From Clostridia bacterium (GTDB taxonomy: Bacteria > Bacillota > Clostridia > Oscillospirales > Acutalibacteraceae): a DNA stretch of 43,344 bases. The stretch lies in the NCBI GenBank assembly GCA_017428525.1, contig JAFRQQ010000031.1, forward strand, positions 1-43,344, in the 5' to 3' direction. Each line of letters starts with the position of its first letter. The first letter of the stretch is position 1. The translations under genes were made by a program, and so were the position numbers. This document shows, one piece after another, positions 31,622 through 38,769 of the stretch. The notes beneath the pieces are model-generated. The model was not told the DNA's origin. It did not search any database and saw only the letters and a list, made by a program, of their open reading frames with translations.

Positions 31622-31679
31622 AAGCCCCGCTTGTCCGCTGGATGCGCGCAGCATCCGCAGGCAGGCGGGGGCTTTTTTC
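31622..31679. terminator. Bidirectional terminator after sigma/anti-sigma
   Basis: An outer stem, AAGCCCCGC with GCGGGGGCTT, surrounds a second stem (GGATGC / GCATCC). TTTTTT follows on plus. The convergent gene ends at 31692. Confidence 0.85.
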
Positions 31680-31691
31680 TGTTTCAGGCGT

Positions 31692-32870
31692 TCAGGCCGC
31701 GAAAGCGATGATCGAAGCAAAGAACGCGCGGATGCGGGCAATCAGCCCGGTGAAGAAGGCGACGACCTTCTGGAAAAAGCTCAGCTCGGGTTCATCGTCC
31801 CCTTCGCCGGCGTCGCTCACCGTGCAGGGCACGCGCGCGAGGATCTCCTCGCAGCATTCTGCGACGACTTCAAACACGGGCTCTTCCTCGGAATAATCCG
31901 CCGTCATATTCACGCTGACCAGCAGAATGATATCGTCCCCGACGGTCAGCGCGCCGGTGCTCGTGTTGCTCTCTTCCATGTGTTCGAGCTCCACGGTCTG
32001 CGTCGTGCCGTCGGTCATGGTCACGAGCAGCTGCGCGGGCATTTCATCGATCCAGATCGTGCCTTCCTCATTCTTCGTCGCGGTCGCGGTATAATCCGCC
32101 GGGAATTCGGCATGCGAAATCAGATCGTCGATGGCGACGCACTGCACCGTAAAGTCCGTGCCGGCGCTGCCGAGCCTTGCGGTCAGATTGCATGCGCCGC
32201 TTTGGAGCGTGCCGGTGATCACGGGCGTGCAGTACAGCCGCGCGCTGTCGCCGTCGACTGTTCTGACCGTGGCGAGGAACTTGGCGTCGATGCTGATCTG
32301 ATCCGCTTCGCCCGCGGGGTCCTCGAGCGTCCAGATCAGGTCGTTGATCACATAGAGCGGCCGGAGGCCGGCGACCTCGATCGCCGCGACGTCATAGCCC
32401 GCCGACTGCACCGTCAGCGCCACCTTGCCGTCGGGGCTCTCGAATTCATCCACACCGATGAGCACCGTCTGCCCGGCCGTCAGATAATAGCTGTTCCACT
32501 GCGCGTCTTCGAAATCGGCGTTTTCGGAGAAGGCAAGGCGCGGGCGGTCGCCCGCAGCTGCGACGCCGTCAAAGGTTTCGGAAACGCCCCACCAGTTCAC
32601 ATACGCCTCGTCGCTCTCGCCGCCGGTCGGCTCGACCGTGACGGTGTAAATGCCGGTGACCGACGGGGTGAATTTCACGGCTCTGAAGGGCTGTGCGATC
32701 GTCACGGCGGCGCCGTCGGCCGCTTCGCCCGCGTAAATGTAGCTCGTGATCTCTTCCTCGGAGAAGGTCCATTCGACAGCGTCGCCGTTTGCGAGCGCAA
32801 AGGCCGTCGCCGGCAGGAGCAGCAGCGCGCTGAGCGTGAGCGCAAGGAGAATTCTAAAAGTTTTTTTCAT
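31692..32870 (-). CDS. Secreted beta-rich protein with aromatic amphipathic C-terminal tail
   Basis: A 392-residue secreted protein with a signal peptide at about 1-25 (ends ATAFA). The mature part is beta-rich: residues 30-130 resemble a carbohydrate- or peptide-binding jelly roll (FTPSVTGIYTVTVEPTGG), then two more sandwich-like domains, with several cysteines including a CCEE pair. An acidic linker EGDDEPEL precedes a tail (365-392) with FFQKVVAFFTGLIARIRAFF. The same architecture, acidic linker then FF-(T/Q)-(R/K) plus amphipathic helix, ends the protein at 17742-18368. No family was recognised. The ATG at 32870 follows GGAGGT. Confidence 0.82.
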   Translation of the reverse strand: MKKTFRILLALTLSALLLLPATAFALANGDAVEWTFSEEEITSYIYAGEAADGAAVTIAQPFRAVKFTPSVTGIYTVTVEPTGGESDEAYVNWWGVSETFDGVAAAGDRPRLAFSENADFEDAQWNSYYLTAGQTVLIGVDEFESPDGKVALTVQSAGYDVAAIEVAGLRPLYVINDLIWTLEDPAGEADQISIDAKFLATVRTVDGDSARLYCTPVITGTLQSGACNLTARLGSAGTDFTVQCVAIDDLISHAEFPADYTATATKNEEGTIWIDEMPAQLLVTMTDGTTQTVELEHMEESNTSTGALTVGDDIILLVSVNMTADYSEEEPVFEVVAECCEEILARVPCTVSDAGEGDDEPELSFFQKVVAFFTGLIARIRAFFASIIAFAA

Positions 32871-32922
32871 TTTTATACCTCCGTTCAGTATCTGCACGCG
32901 GCAAACCGCCGCGCATTGCATA

Positions 32923-33429
32923 TTAGTCTTTCTCCGCGTCGTCCGCAACGTGAAACACGATCTGCGACCCGGTCAGACGCTCGATATTCAGCTGCATCCG
33001 GTGCAGCTCCGGGCGCTGCAGCACGGCGATGCTCGTGGCCTCCCACACGCAGACCCAGCCCATGATGGAGACCACCTCCACGCCGACGGTTTCGAGCGTG
33101 GCGGAGAGGAAAAGCCACAGCGCGAGGAACGCGATGCCCAGCGCGGCGAGCGCAAAGAGCTTGATCCACAGGCGTTTGAGCGCATAGCGCAGATCATCCT
33201 TCTGCCGGTCGAATTCACTCCGGATCGCCGCTTTGACGCGCGTTTCATTCACCGGCGTGTCGCTGATGATGTGAATCACATACTCCTCGTGCAGCCGGCG
33301 GTGCTTATTGAGAAACACCCGCGTGAAATAATCGATCACGTCCTCCGACAGGATCTCCTGATCCGGGTCGAACGGGGAATAAAGATCGGATTCCTCCGCA
33401 ATCTTCAGCTTGAAATCTTTCGTCGCCAT
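32923..33429 (-). CDS. Two-helix membrane protein, unknown function
   Basis: A 168-residue protein. Residues 1-85 are soluble and acidic, probably cytoplasmic (EESDLYSPFDPDQEILSEDVIDYF), two helices follow at about 88-110 and 114-137, and a short soluble C-terminus ends ADDAEKD. No family was recognised. It lies between the secreted tail protein (53 bases downstream) and the metallo-beta-lactamase-fold gene (41 bases upstream) on the same strand. SD AAGGAAAG precedes the ATG at 33429. Confidence 0.75.
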   Translation of the reverse strand: MATKDFKLKIAEESDLYSPFDPDQEILSEDVIDYFTRVFLNKHRRLHEEYVIHIISDTPVNETRVKAAIRSEFDRQKDDLRYALKRLWIKLFALAALGIAFLALWLFLSATLETVGVEVVSIMGWVCVWEATSIAVLQRPELHRMQLNIERLTGSQIVFHVADDAEKD

Positions 33430-33469
33430 ATGCTTTCTTTCCTTTATGTATGAAATAATTAATTCTCTA

Positions 33470-34831
33470 TCAATGGACGCCGTTCATGGACGAACCGTCG
33501 TAGGGCACGCAGTCCGTGTGACCGGTCTGCAGCGTCAGGCCGTCCGGCTGCATCCCGATGCTGTAAAGCGCGTTATCCGCAAAGAGCATCTGCGATTTGC
33601 TGTAGTATAGCCGCGCCGCGGCGTTGCCCGGCAGCCACGCCGCCCGGCCCTCGGACATCGGGCAGAAGACATAGTCCGCATCGGCAGCGTCATAGATCAG
33701 GGCCACGGCGTTGTAGAGATGATGCGCCGCCTGCAGCACGTCGCACCGCAGCGCTTCCTTTTCGTGGATTTCGAGGATCTTCTGCTGCGCGAGCACGTTG
33801 ATATCGCCGAGCACGAGGAAGCGTCTGCCCGCCGCAGAGATGCGGCAGACCAGCGAGCCGTCGTTGGCGTTGGTCACGGGGGTTTCGCCTGTGCGGGCGT
33901 TCACCGCGTCCTCCTGCGTATAGAGCACGTCGATCTCGGCGTTGCCCATGCGGAAACGCATGCCCGTGTGCGGGCAGAGATACTTGACGTCCGGATAGAG
34001 CGCGTTCAGCCGGTCGCGATACATATCGATCCGCTCGTCATGCTCGATAAGCGAGAGCGAGGGATAATTGAACATCACGCGTTCGAGATTGATTTCATTA
34101 TGATAATAGCCGAGGAGCTTGTAGAAAAACGTCACGTGGTCGCTGTGGCCGTGGGTGCCGTACCAGAGCGCGATATTCACGGACTCCCCTTCCGGCGTGC
34201 CGGTGACTTCGCGCATGAGCTTCATGCATTCGTCGATATTCTGATCCGAGGACTGCCGGATCGAGCCGCCGTCAATGACGATCAGGCGGTTGTCGGCCAG
34301 GCGGATGAGATACAGCATGCCGTTGGTCGAATAAATCTCCTCATCCTTATGCGCGCCGAAATCCGCATAAGGATAATCGAACTGATACACCGTCACGCCC
34401 GCGCCGTCGCTGCAGGCATAGCCGAAATCCTCAAAGGAGCGCGTATTGTTGTCCTCAATGACGCGCGCCTCGTTTTTGCTGACGGTGAAATAGGTGTAAT
34501 AGAATTTGCCGTCCTTGCGGAAGGCGTTGCAAAGCAGACTGTCGGTCGCGTCGGCATAGACGGCTTCATAGCCGGAGTCCGCGAGCGATTCGCAGTAGGC
34601 CGTATACTGCTCGGCGGTGGTATACTGAATCAGCTCCATCCGGCTTTCGGTGCCGACCGGGCCCTCCGCGTCGCTGAGAATACCCGAGCCGTCCAGATAC
34701 ACCGCGTCGCAGAGTCTGCCGCCTTCATAAGCAGGCAGGTCCAGCGCCCAGCTGCCCGTGCCGCCGGCCATGCCGGCGGTCGCGAGGAAGGTGTAAATCA
34801 AGGTGAACAGCGCAGAAAATGCTTTTGTCAT
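33470..34831 (-). CDS. Secreted metallo-beta-lactamase-fold hydrolase
   Basis: A 453-residue protein with an N-terminal signal (about 1-20, FSALFTLIYTFLATAGMA). The metal motif HGHSDH is at 227-232 (HxHxDH). IDGG precedes it, GDIN and AAHHLYN supply further ligands, and an N-terminal domain of about 150 residues comes before the fold. This arrangement resembles ComEC/Rec2-type or other extracytoplasmic MBL hydrolases, but it lacks the membrane channel. Substrate is unknown; nucleic acid or phosphodiester cleavage is possible. GGAGGCGGAG provides the SD before the ATG at 34831. It leads a three-gene minus-strand cluster. Confidence 0.85.
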   Translation of the reverse strand: MTKAFSALFTLIYTFLATAGMAGGTGSWALDLPAYEGGRLCDAVYLDGSGILSDAEGPVGTESRMELIQYTTAEQYTAYCESLADSGYEAVYADATDSLLCNAFRKDGKFYYTYFTVSKNEARVIEDNNTRSFEDFGYACSDGAGVTVYQFDYPYADFGAHKDEEIYSTNGMLYLIRLADNRLIVIDGGSIRQSSDQNIDECMKLMREVTGTPEGESVNIALWYGTHGHSDHVTFFYKLLGYYHNEINLERVMFNYPSLSLIEHDERIDMYRDRLNALYPDVKYLCPHTGMRFRMGNAEIDVLYTQEDAVNARTGETPVTNANDGSLVCRISAAGRRFLVLGDINVLAQQKILEIHEKEALRCDVLQAAHHLYNAVALIYDAADADYVFCPMSEGRAAWLPGNAAARLYYSKSQMLFADNALYSIGMQPDGLTLQTGHTDCVPYDGSSMNGVH

Positions 34832-34872
34832 CGTGTGCTCCGCCTCCGATCAGCGCATAATTTAAGTTATGA

Positions 34873-35415
34873 TTATTCGAGCGATTGCCCGAAGTCATAG
34901 GCTTCGGCAAGCTCCGCTTCCTTTTTCTCCGCTTCGCCCGCGTCGGTGATCCCGCCGCAGAAAAGCGCGCCGGCAAACACCGCCTTCGGGAAGCAGTCGA
35001 TAAAGCCCTGCAGCCCGCTGACCGCGCGCGCGGCCGTATCCGCTTCGACCTCCGCCGCGACGGAGAGCAGATACACCTTGCGGAAGCGGTAATCCGTTGT
35101 ATACAGCGGATTCATGCGGTCGAGCAGGGTTTTCATCTGCCCGCTCATGCCGTAATAATAAATCGGCGTGACAAAGACCAGCGTATCGGCGTTTTTCACC
35201 TGATCGGCGATCTGCGCAGCGTCGTCCCTTTGCACGCAGCGCTGCGTTTTCATGCAGGATAAACAGCCGATGCAGTATCTGATCTCCTTGCCTTTCAGGC
35301 TGATCAGCTCCACATCATGCCCGGCGTCGCGCGCGCCGGCGATCAAGCGCTGCGCGAGCAGATCGGAATTGCTCCTTGCCCGCAGACTGGTCGTGATCAC
35401 CAGAACCTTGCTCAT
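34873..35415 (-). CDS. Flavodoxin-like NAD(P)H-dependent FMN reductase family protein
   Basis: A 180-residue flavodoxin-fold protein. The phosphate loop of FMN binding is TTSLRARSNSDLLAQRL (about 8-24). GCLSCMKTQRCVQRDD carries a cysteine pair typical of the iron-sulfur-flavoprotein-like subgroup, and TPIYYYGMSGQMKTLLDRM is the flavin-stacking motif. It likely reduces quinones, flavin or other acceptors in the cytoplasm. Start ATG at 35415 has AGGGG 6 bases upstream; an ATG two codons earlier sits within the SD. It has its own consensus promoter. Confidence 0.9.
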   Translation of the reverse strand: MSKVLVITTSLRARSNSDLLAQRLIAGARDAGHDVELISLKGKEIRYCIGCLSCMKTQRCVQRDDAAQIADQVKNADTLVFVTPIYYYGMSGQMKTLLDRMNPLYTTDYRFRKVYLLSVAAEVEADTAARAVSGLQGFIDCFPKAVFAGALFCGGITDAGEAEKKEAELAEAYDFGQSLE

Positions 35416-35464
35416 AAGCATCCCCTTTCCCGATTCATCAGACCGCAAAGCTGTCTGCAAGAAC

Positions 35465-35493
35465 AGTTTACCCGAACAATGCGCATCTGTCAA
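35465..35493 (-). promoter_or_regulatory. Sigma-A promoter of the flavodoxin-like gene
   Basis: On minus, TTGACA (35493-35488), 17-base spacer, TAAACT (35470-35465). Confidence 0.85.
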
Positions 35494-35609
35494 TACCGCG
35501 GCTTCCCGCTTTGCAAATAAAAACCGCTGCCGCGCGCGGGAAACTGCGCCGAAAGGCGTACGATTTCGTCCGTCTTTCGTCCGCGTGCCGGTGATTTGCG
35601 GCGGCGCGC

Positions 35610-35638
35610 TTGCATTCCGCGCGCAGTTCTGCTAAAAT
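35610..35638 (+). promoter_or_regulatory. Sigma-A promoter of the 29-aa peptide gene
   Basis: TTGCAT (35610-35615), 17-base spacer, TAAAAT (35633-35638). Confidence 0.82.
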
Positions 35639-35691
35639 GACAACAGAAGCAATTTCGGATCGGACAGAATGATTCGGGAAGGTGGGAACGC

Positions 35692-35781
35692 ATGTTTCGT
35701 TTGGAAATGGGCTGCCTGAGCATCCCGGTGCTGCTGCTCTGGTGGCGGTATTTAAAAAAACTGATGCGAAAAATGAAATAG
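35692..35781 (+). CDS. Small hydrophobic peptide (29 aa) in its own transcription unit
   Basis: The ORF encodes MFRLEMGCLSIPVLL then LWWRYLKKLMRKMK. It has a short hydrophobic core (about 8-18) followed by a WW and a strongly basic C-terminus, typical of a small membrane-associated peptide. GAAGGTGGGAACGC supplies an SD before the ATG, a consensus promoter lies 54 bases upstream, and a 12-bp terminator starts 8 bases past the stop, so the whole unit is about 190 bases. No family was recognised; a regulatory micropeptide, membrane modulator or type I toxin-like peptide are all possible. Too short for routine gene finding. Confidence 0.72.
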   Translation: MFRLEMGCLSIPVLLLWWRYLKKLMRKMK

Positions 35782-35789
35782 CGTAGAAA

Positions 35790-35831
35790 AAAAGGCGTGT
35801 TGCGGGCATCCGATGCAACACGTCTTTTTTG
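35790..35831. terminator. Terminator of the 29-aa peptide unit (CGTGYTGC family)
   Basis: A 12-bp stem AAGGCGTGTTGC / GCAACACGTCTT with one G-T pair, followed by TTTTTT. It also faces the converging GNAT gene. Confidence 0.9.
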
Positions 35832-35835
35832 ATTC

Positions 35836-36363
35836 TCATTTCTCCTGCGCGGACAGGTTCTTTTCCAGCAGCACAAGGTCCACGTCGGGAATGCCGTTGA
35901 ACACGGTGGGCACGATCGCGATCTCCTCGTAGCCGAGCTTGCGGTACATCGCTCTGGCGACGGCGTTTTTCGCGTTCGTATCCATGCGCAGCTCCGGCAG
36001 ATGATGCTCCGCCGCCCACCGCTCGTAGAATTTCACAAACGCGCTGCCGTACCCTTTGCCGGCGGCCTTCGGCGAAATCACCAGCGTATGAAGCACGCAG
36101 ACCGCGTCCGATTCATAGCGCCACGGCGCGCCGAAATAGCCGTCCACCTGCGTCTGATTGATGATCGCGGCGCCGAGAATCTCCTTCTCTTCCAGAATGA
36201 ACATATCACCCCGTGAAACGGCGTCTTCCGCGGTTTTGCGCGTGGGATAGACGCCGCGGATCCAGCCGATTCTGCACTCGCCGCGCTCCTCCGCGGTGTG
36301 GATCTCATCATAGAGCCGCCCGATCGCGTCGAGATCGCGCGCGTCTGCTTTGCGGATGGTCAT
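35836..36363 (-). CDS. GNAT family N-acetyltransferase
   Basis: A 175-residue GNAT. It begins MTIRKADARDLDAIGRLYDEI, and the acetyl-CoA binding motif KAAGKGYGSAFVKF lies near 110, followed by NAKNAVARAMYRKLGYEEI (motif B). It transfers acetyl from CoA to an amine of unknown identity, in the cytoplasm. The start ATG overlaps the stop of the LCAT-like gene in ATGA, so translation is coupled to that gene. Neither the substrate nor a shared function with the hydrolase can be inferred. Confidence 0.92.
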   Translation of the reverse strand: MTIRKADARDLDAIGRLYDEIHTAEERGECRIGWIRGVYPTRKTAEDAVSRGDMFILEEKEILGAAIINQTQVDGYFGAPWRYESDAVCVLHTLVISPKAAGKGYGSAFVKFYERWAAEHHLPELRMDTNAKNAVARAMYRKLGYEEIAIVPTVFNGIPDVDLVLLEKNLSAQEK

Positions 36364-38078
36364 GCGTTATCCACCGTAAAGCCTCTGGTCATCGTATTGA
36401 CCGAGAAGCCCTCCATGTATTTGACCGTGATGTCCGTGCGCTGCGCTTTCACCGCGGGCACGTCGCCGGAGAACGGAATCGTGACGGACTGCCCGGGCAG
36501 AACAAGCAGGGATTTGCCTGCGTCGAAATCAAGATCGAGACCGGAGGCGGTCACGGAGAGCACCTTGATCGGCGCGAGTTTGTTGAGGTTTTTGATGACG
36601 ATCGCGTGGTCGTCGGCAGACAGATAGCCGATCTGCGACGCGTCAAAGCCGTAGAGCACGCCGAGATTGACGTTGTCCGAATAATTGAACTGCGGGAACG
36701 CCGGATCGGAATAAACATCGGTGATCTCATCCGTGAGCAGCAGCTTCTCGATGAGGTTCATGGTGTAGTCCTGCACGCCGTAGCCGCCGTGGAAGGCGTG
36801 CTCCACAAACCAGGTGTTTTCGGGCAGGAAGGCCGTGGATGCGTCGATATCCATCGCGGGCGACACGTGCCGGTGCGCGGGATCGTCGCAGACCGTCCCC
36901 TTGGGCTCATAGCCGTCACTGAAATGCGCGCCGTATTTCGCGCATTCCGCACCCGTGGCATATTTCGTGGGCAGGAGCACGTCCGTGTTGTCGTCGCCGC
37001 CCAGACATTCCTGCACGCCGCTGCCGCTGATGATCGACACCGGGATCCCCTTGGCCTGACAATTTTCAAATATGCTTTGGAGATTCGGCATCATTTCGTA
37101 ATGAATAATATCGTTGGCTTCGATGATCGGCGCGCTTTCGACCGGGTCGAGGAATTCCGCTTTCAGCGCGTCATAGTATTCGTTGGAGCACAGGGCGTAC
37201 ATGCTGCCCCAGTAGCGCCACATTTCGACCACTTCCGCCAGACCGTAGCTTGCGAATTCGCTGATCTCGCTGCAAAGCTTGTCGCTGATGAGGGTTTCAA
37301 GTGACAGCGGGCTTTTGAGCAGATTCTCAAGGAAGAAGACGATATCGTCAAAAGGCACGTCGGTATCCGCTTCCAGAATGTGCTTGATCGCGTCGGTGCC
37401 GGCAAGCGCGGGGAAAATCATCACCGCTTTTTCCGCGTCGCAGTCATCGGGATACTGAAAGAAATAGGCGGCGAGGATCTGCCCGCCGTAGCTGTGCGAG
37501 CAGAGCCGGACCTTCTCGGCGCCGGTATAGTCCTTGACCGCGGCGATATACGCGCGCAGCTGCGTTGCCAGCGCAAGGCTGTCGAGCTGGCTGTTGTAGC
37601 AGAAGACAAACGTCCGGTCCGCGTCGTAGCCGGCAGCGATCTCCTTGCTGAACGCCGCCATCGGCAGATATTTGCCGCTCTTGTGGTTTTTCAGATAGCG
37701 CACGGTGGTCTGCGCAGGATCCTGCGGGAAGGATTCGATGCCGTAATCGCTGCTGCCGTCGGGGTTGCAGGTCAGCTTGTAGAGGATATCCCACGCGTCC
37801 TGCCCGAGGCGGGTGCCGAATCTGTCAAAATTCCCGACCGCAAGGCCGGCAAGCCGCGCGGCAAGCACCGGGAAATCCGAAAGAATCTTCCCGACCAGCG
37901 TCGGCACGGTGAACGGCCAGAGCTGTTCTTCGTTTTTCTCATCGATGTTGATGCCCAGCATGGGCTCGATGAAGCCGGGCACGATGATGATCGGCGCATC
38001 GTCCTTCACAGCGCCGCCGGTCACACAGCAGGAAACGAGCAGCACCGCGCTGAGCAGCAAACAGAGGATCCTTTTCAC
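36360..38078 (-). CDS. LCAT-like alpha/beta-hydrolase lipoprotein (GTG start)
   Basis: A 572-residue secreted alpha/beta hydrolase resembling lecithin:cholesterol acyltransferase (LCAT/PDAT) proteins. The N-terminus, starting GTG AAA AGG, carries a signal peptide with lipobox LVSC (C17), so it is likely a membrane lipoprotein. PIIIVPGFIEPMLG (29-42) is the oxyanion-loop region, SHSYGG has the nucleophile S196 (GxSxG variant with Ser in the first position), and EHAFHGGYG carries the candidate catalytic histidine. It may cleave or transfer acyl groups on lipids or glycolipids outside the cell. GGAGAAGG sits 8 bases before the GTG. An in-frame start at 38126 would reach toward the promoter and has no SD. 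Confidence 0.82.
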   Translation of the reverse strand: MKRILCLLLSAVLLVSCCVTGGAVKDDAPIIIVPGFIEPMLGINIDEKNEEQLWPFTVPTLVGKILSDFPVLAARLAGLAVGNFDRFGTRLGQDAWDILYKLTCNPDGSSDYGIESFPQDPAQTTVRYLKNHKSGKYLPMAAFSKEIAAGYDADRTFVFCYNSQLDSLALATQLRAYIAAVKDYTGAEKVRLCSHSYGGQILAAYFFQYPDDCDAEKAVMIFPALAGTDAIKHILEADTDVPFDDIVFFLENLLKSPLSLETLISDKLCSEISEFASYGLAEVVEMWRYWGSMYALCSNEYYDALKAEFLDPVESAPIIEANDIIHYEMMPNLQSIFENCQAKGIPVSIISGSGVQECLGGDDNTDVLLPTKYATGAECAKYGAHFSDGYEPKGTVCDDPAHRHVSPAMDIDASTAFLPENTWFVEHAFHGGYGVQDYTMNLIEKLLLTDEITDVYSDPAFPQFNYSDNVNLGVLYGFDASQIGYLSADDHAIVIKNLNKLAPIKVLSVTASGLDLDFDAGKSLLVLPGQSVTIPFSGDVPAVKAQRTDITVKYMEGFSVNTMTRGFTVDNA

Positions 38079-38152
38079 AACACACACCTTCTCCGCATTC
38101 TCTGCGCACGGCAACGACCGCGTCATCGCCGCAAATTTTAACGGTTTGTTAA

Positions 38153-38182
38153 ATTATACCACAGGTGCGCGGGAAGAATCAA
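38153..38182 (-). promoter_or_regulatory. Sigma-A promoter of LCAT-like gene and GNAT
   Basis: On minus, TTGATT (38182-38177), 18-base spacer, TATAAT (38158-38153). Confidence 0.8.
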
Positions 38183-38191
38183 TACTTTTTC

Positions 38192-38284
38192 TCACGAACA
38201 TGCATTTGCTTTTTTGCAGGATTTTTTCTCGACGCCATCGGCCGCGCGCAGCAGGCCGATCACGCGAATCCGGTGCTTTTTCAT
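38192..38284 (-). CDS. Tiny basic peptide ORF, second of a pair
   Basis: A 30-residue ORF, MKKHRIRVIGLLRAAD then GVEKKSCKKANACS, with two cysteines (23 and 29) and 9 basic residues. AAAGGTGAGACC precedes the ATG, and the start lies 26 bases after the stop of the 75-aa Cys protein. No family was recognised. It may be a genuine co-expressed small peptide; the good SD is the main support. Confidence 0.55.
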   Translation of the reverse strand: MKKHRIRVIGLLRAADGVEKKSCKKANACS

Positions 38285-38310
38285 GGTCTCACCTTTCGAT
38301 GCTCTGATCA

Positions 38311-38538
38311 TCAGGAGCCAAAAACATTGCTGTTTGCGGCAGACACGTGATAACAAATGAATTCGTCGCCGTAAAGATCGCAATTGCGCTCGGTGAAGAC
38401 AGTTTCTCCCCATTCCGGGATCATGACCGGGCAATCCATCTCCGCAAAGGTCGCGCTCAGCGCGCAGCCCGCGGACAGCGAAGCGCTCATATCGAGCCGC
38501 TGAAAGCTGATCGCCGGTTTCACATATCTTCTGGCCAT
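38311..38538 (-). CDS. Small four-cysteine protein, RiPP-precursor-like
   Basis: A 75-residue protein with four cysteines (25, 36, 53, 62). The start MARRYVKPAISF matches a pattern I recall from many short Clostridial ORFs that open M(K/R)xYVKPxL, with a C-terminal CYHVSAANSNVFGS element also seen in such families. It could be a precursor of a modified peptide or a small structural protein. No modification enzyme is nearby, so this is open. The SD is GTGGTGA; TTTACA-N17-TAAAAT provides the promoter. Confidence 0.62.
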   Translation of the reverse strand: MARRYVKPAISFQRLDMSASLSAGCALSATFAEMDCPVMIPEWGETVFTERNCDLYGDEFICYHVSAANSNVFGS

Positions 38539-38580
38539 TTGTATCACCACACTCGTTCACGGATCTGCTTATAATGCGTT

Positions 38581-38609
38581 ATTTTATCAGAATTGTAAAA
38601 CATTGTAAA
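38581..38609 (-). promoter_or_regulatory. Sigma-A promoter of the small Cys-peptide pair
   Basis: On minus, TTTACA (38609-38604), 17-base spacer, TAAAAT (38586-38581). Confidence 0.8.
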
Positions 38610-38700
38610 TAGAGGAAAAGAAAAAAGCGAAGGCGAATTGATACAAATTCTGCTTGGGCAGCGGTCGATGACGGAAAAACTGCCTTTTTCGCCTTCCCTC

Positions 38701-38729
38701 TTTACACACGCGCGCAATCGGACTATAAT
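38701..38729 (+). promoter_or_regulatory. Sigma-A promoter of the 621-aa glycosidase-like gene
   Basis: TTTACA (38701-38706), 17-base spacer, TATAAT (38724-38729). Confidence 0.88.
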
Positions 38730-38769
38730 AAAAGCGAACGCAGAACCAGCCGGTAAAGGAGGCATTGCC

